In this document: one piece after another, positions 63,663-64,000 of the stretch | Numbering within the stretch: position 1 is the first letter of the stretch | Layout of the letters: each line of letters starts with the position of its first letter | Origin: Psococerastis gibbosa | Taxonomy: Eukaryota > Arthropoda > Insecta > Psocodea > Psocidae | Direction of reading: 5' to 3' | Assembly: GCA_963971405.1 (NCBI GenBank) | Contig: OZ020486.1 | Location: 32,759,419 to 32,823,418, forward strand | DNA: 64,000 nt | Notes under the pieces: generated by a model | Told to the model about the DNA's origin: nothing | Database searches by the model: none | What the model saw: only the letters and a program-made list of their open reading frames with translations | Program-made: the position numbers and the translations under genes

Positions 63663-64000
63663 GTAAGTTTTAGTGTGCATTTTCCGTAGTATGAGATGGC
63701 GATTCCTCCATCGTTGTAATGTTGTTGAAGTGAATACTTCTTATGGGGCGCAATGTACTTTAGAGAATTCAAAACCGCCTTGAGATGATTGCAATGTAAG
63801 AAGACAACGCATCTTGGGTGTGTTCAATGATAAACGAAAAGGCCGCCTTTCAGATGAGAACAATTGCAATGTTAGAAGACTATGCATCTTTAGGGCTAGC
63901 GAATTGCACCATCTCAACGCATCGCATGTACACTGGGCCGAGCCGAGCGTAAGATGGACACCGCGTGCATTTAAAAGTGTAAATGTTCATGGGACAACTT
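63663..64000 (+). other. AMBRA1 intron 18, start
   Basis: Contains two related blocks, GATTGCAATGTAAGAAGACAACGCATCTT and AATTGCAATGTTAGAAGACTATGCATCTT; otherwise nothing seen before the window ends. Confidence 0.5.

Overview
The window is animal nuclear DNA, probably from an arthropod. It has a spliced plus-strand gene whose introns are full of transposons, plus non-LTR, LTR and Penelope-like retroelements, hAT and PIF-like DNA elements, and a tRNA-derived SINE family. There is no operon structure and no Shine-Dalgarno sites. I cannot name the species; the arthropod assignment rests on the overall look of the gene and repeats.

The one recognisable host gene is an AMBRA1 orthologue (WD40 substrate receptor of the CUL4-DDB1 ubiquitin ligase and autophagy regulator). 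I traced 18 coding exons from the ATG at 29129 to 63662. Every junction has AG/GT borders and all 17 reading-phase joins agree. They encode about 1,566 residues: the N-terminal half of the split WD40 propeller, then a long low-complexity middle region. The C-terminal WD40 half and the stop codon lie beyond the right edge.

Positions 1-29 kb upstream of the gene are intergenic and made of nested transposons: decayed non-LTR elements at 0.7-4.9 kb and 9.6-14 kb, hAT-like and PIF-like short elements with clear target-site duplications, and two LTR retrotransposons on the minus strand. The first (14232-19102, TSD CTAGC) has a capsid-less Gag, a hairpin insertion in pol and a hAT-like element inside one LTR. 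The second (19302-24378, TSD GCCT, CsRn1-like) has LTRs with 1 mismatch in 387 bp but lacks the RT YxDD box. A 2.16-kb hAT-like element (26511-28672) carries a minisatellite and a solo LTR of the CsRn1-like family.

Within the gene, introns hold antisense non-LTR fragments, SINEs, short inverted-repeat elements, a tandem array of a CTGT-rich repeat family (47.4-50.5 kb), Penelope-like remnants, and a young Ty3/gypsy element (56068-60879) with apparently identical LTRs, whose end lies 26 nt from the acceptor of exon 16. A second element ends 22 nt from the acceptor of exon 12. No prokaryotic, CRISPR, rRNA or true tRNA gene was found. I found no new multi-gene system; the most interesting points are how the mobile elements sit against AMBRA1 splice sites and the odd proteins of the three LTR elements.
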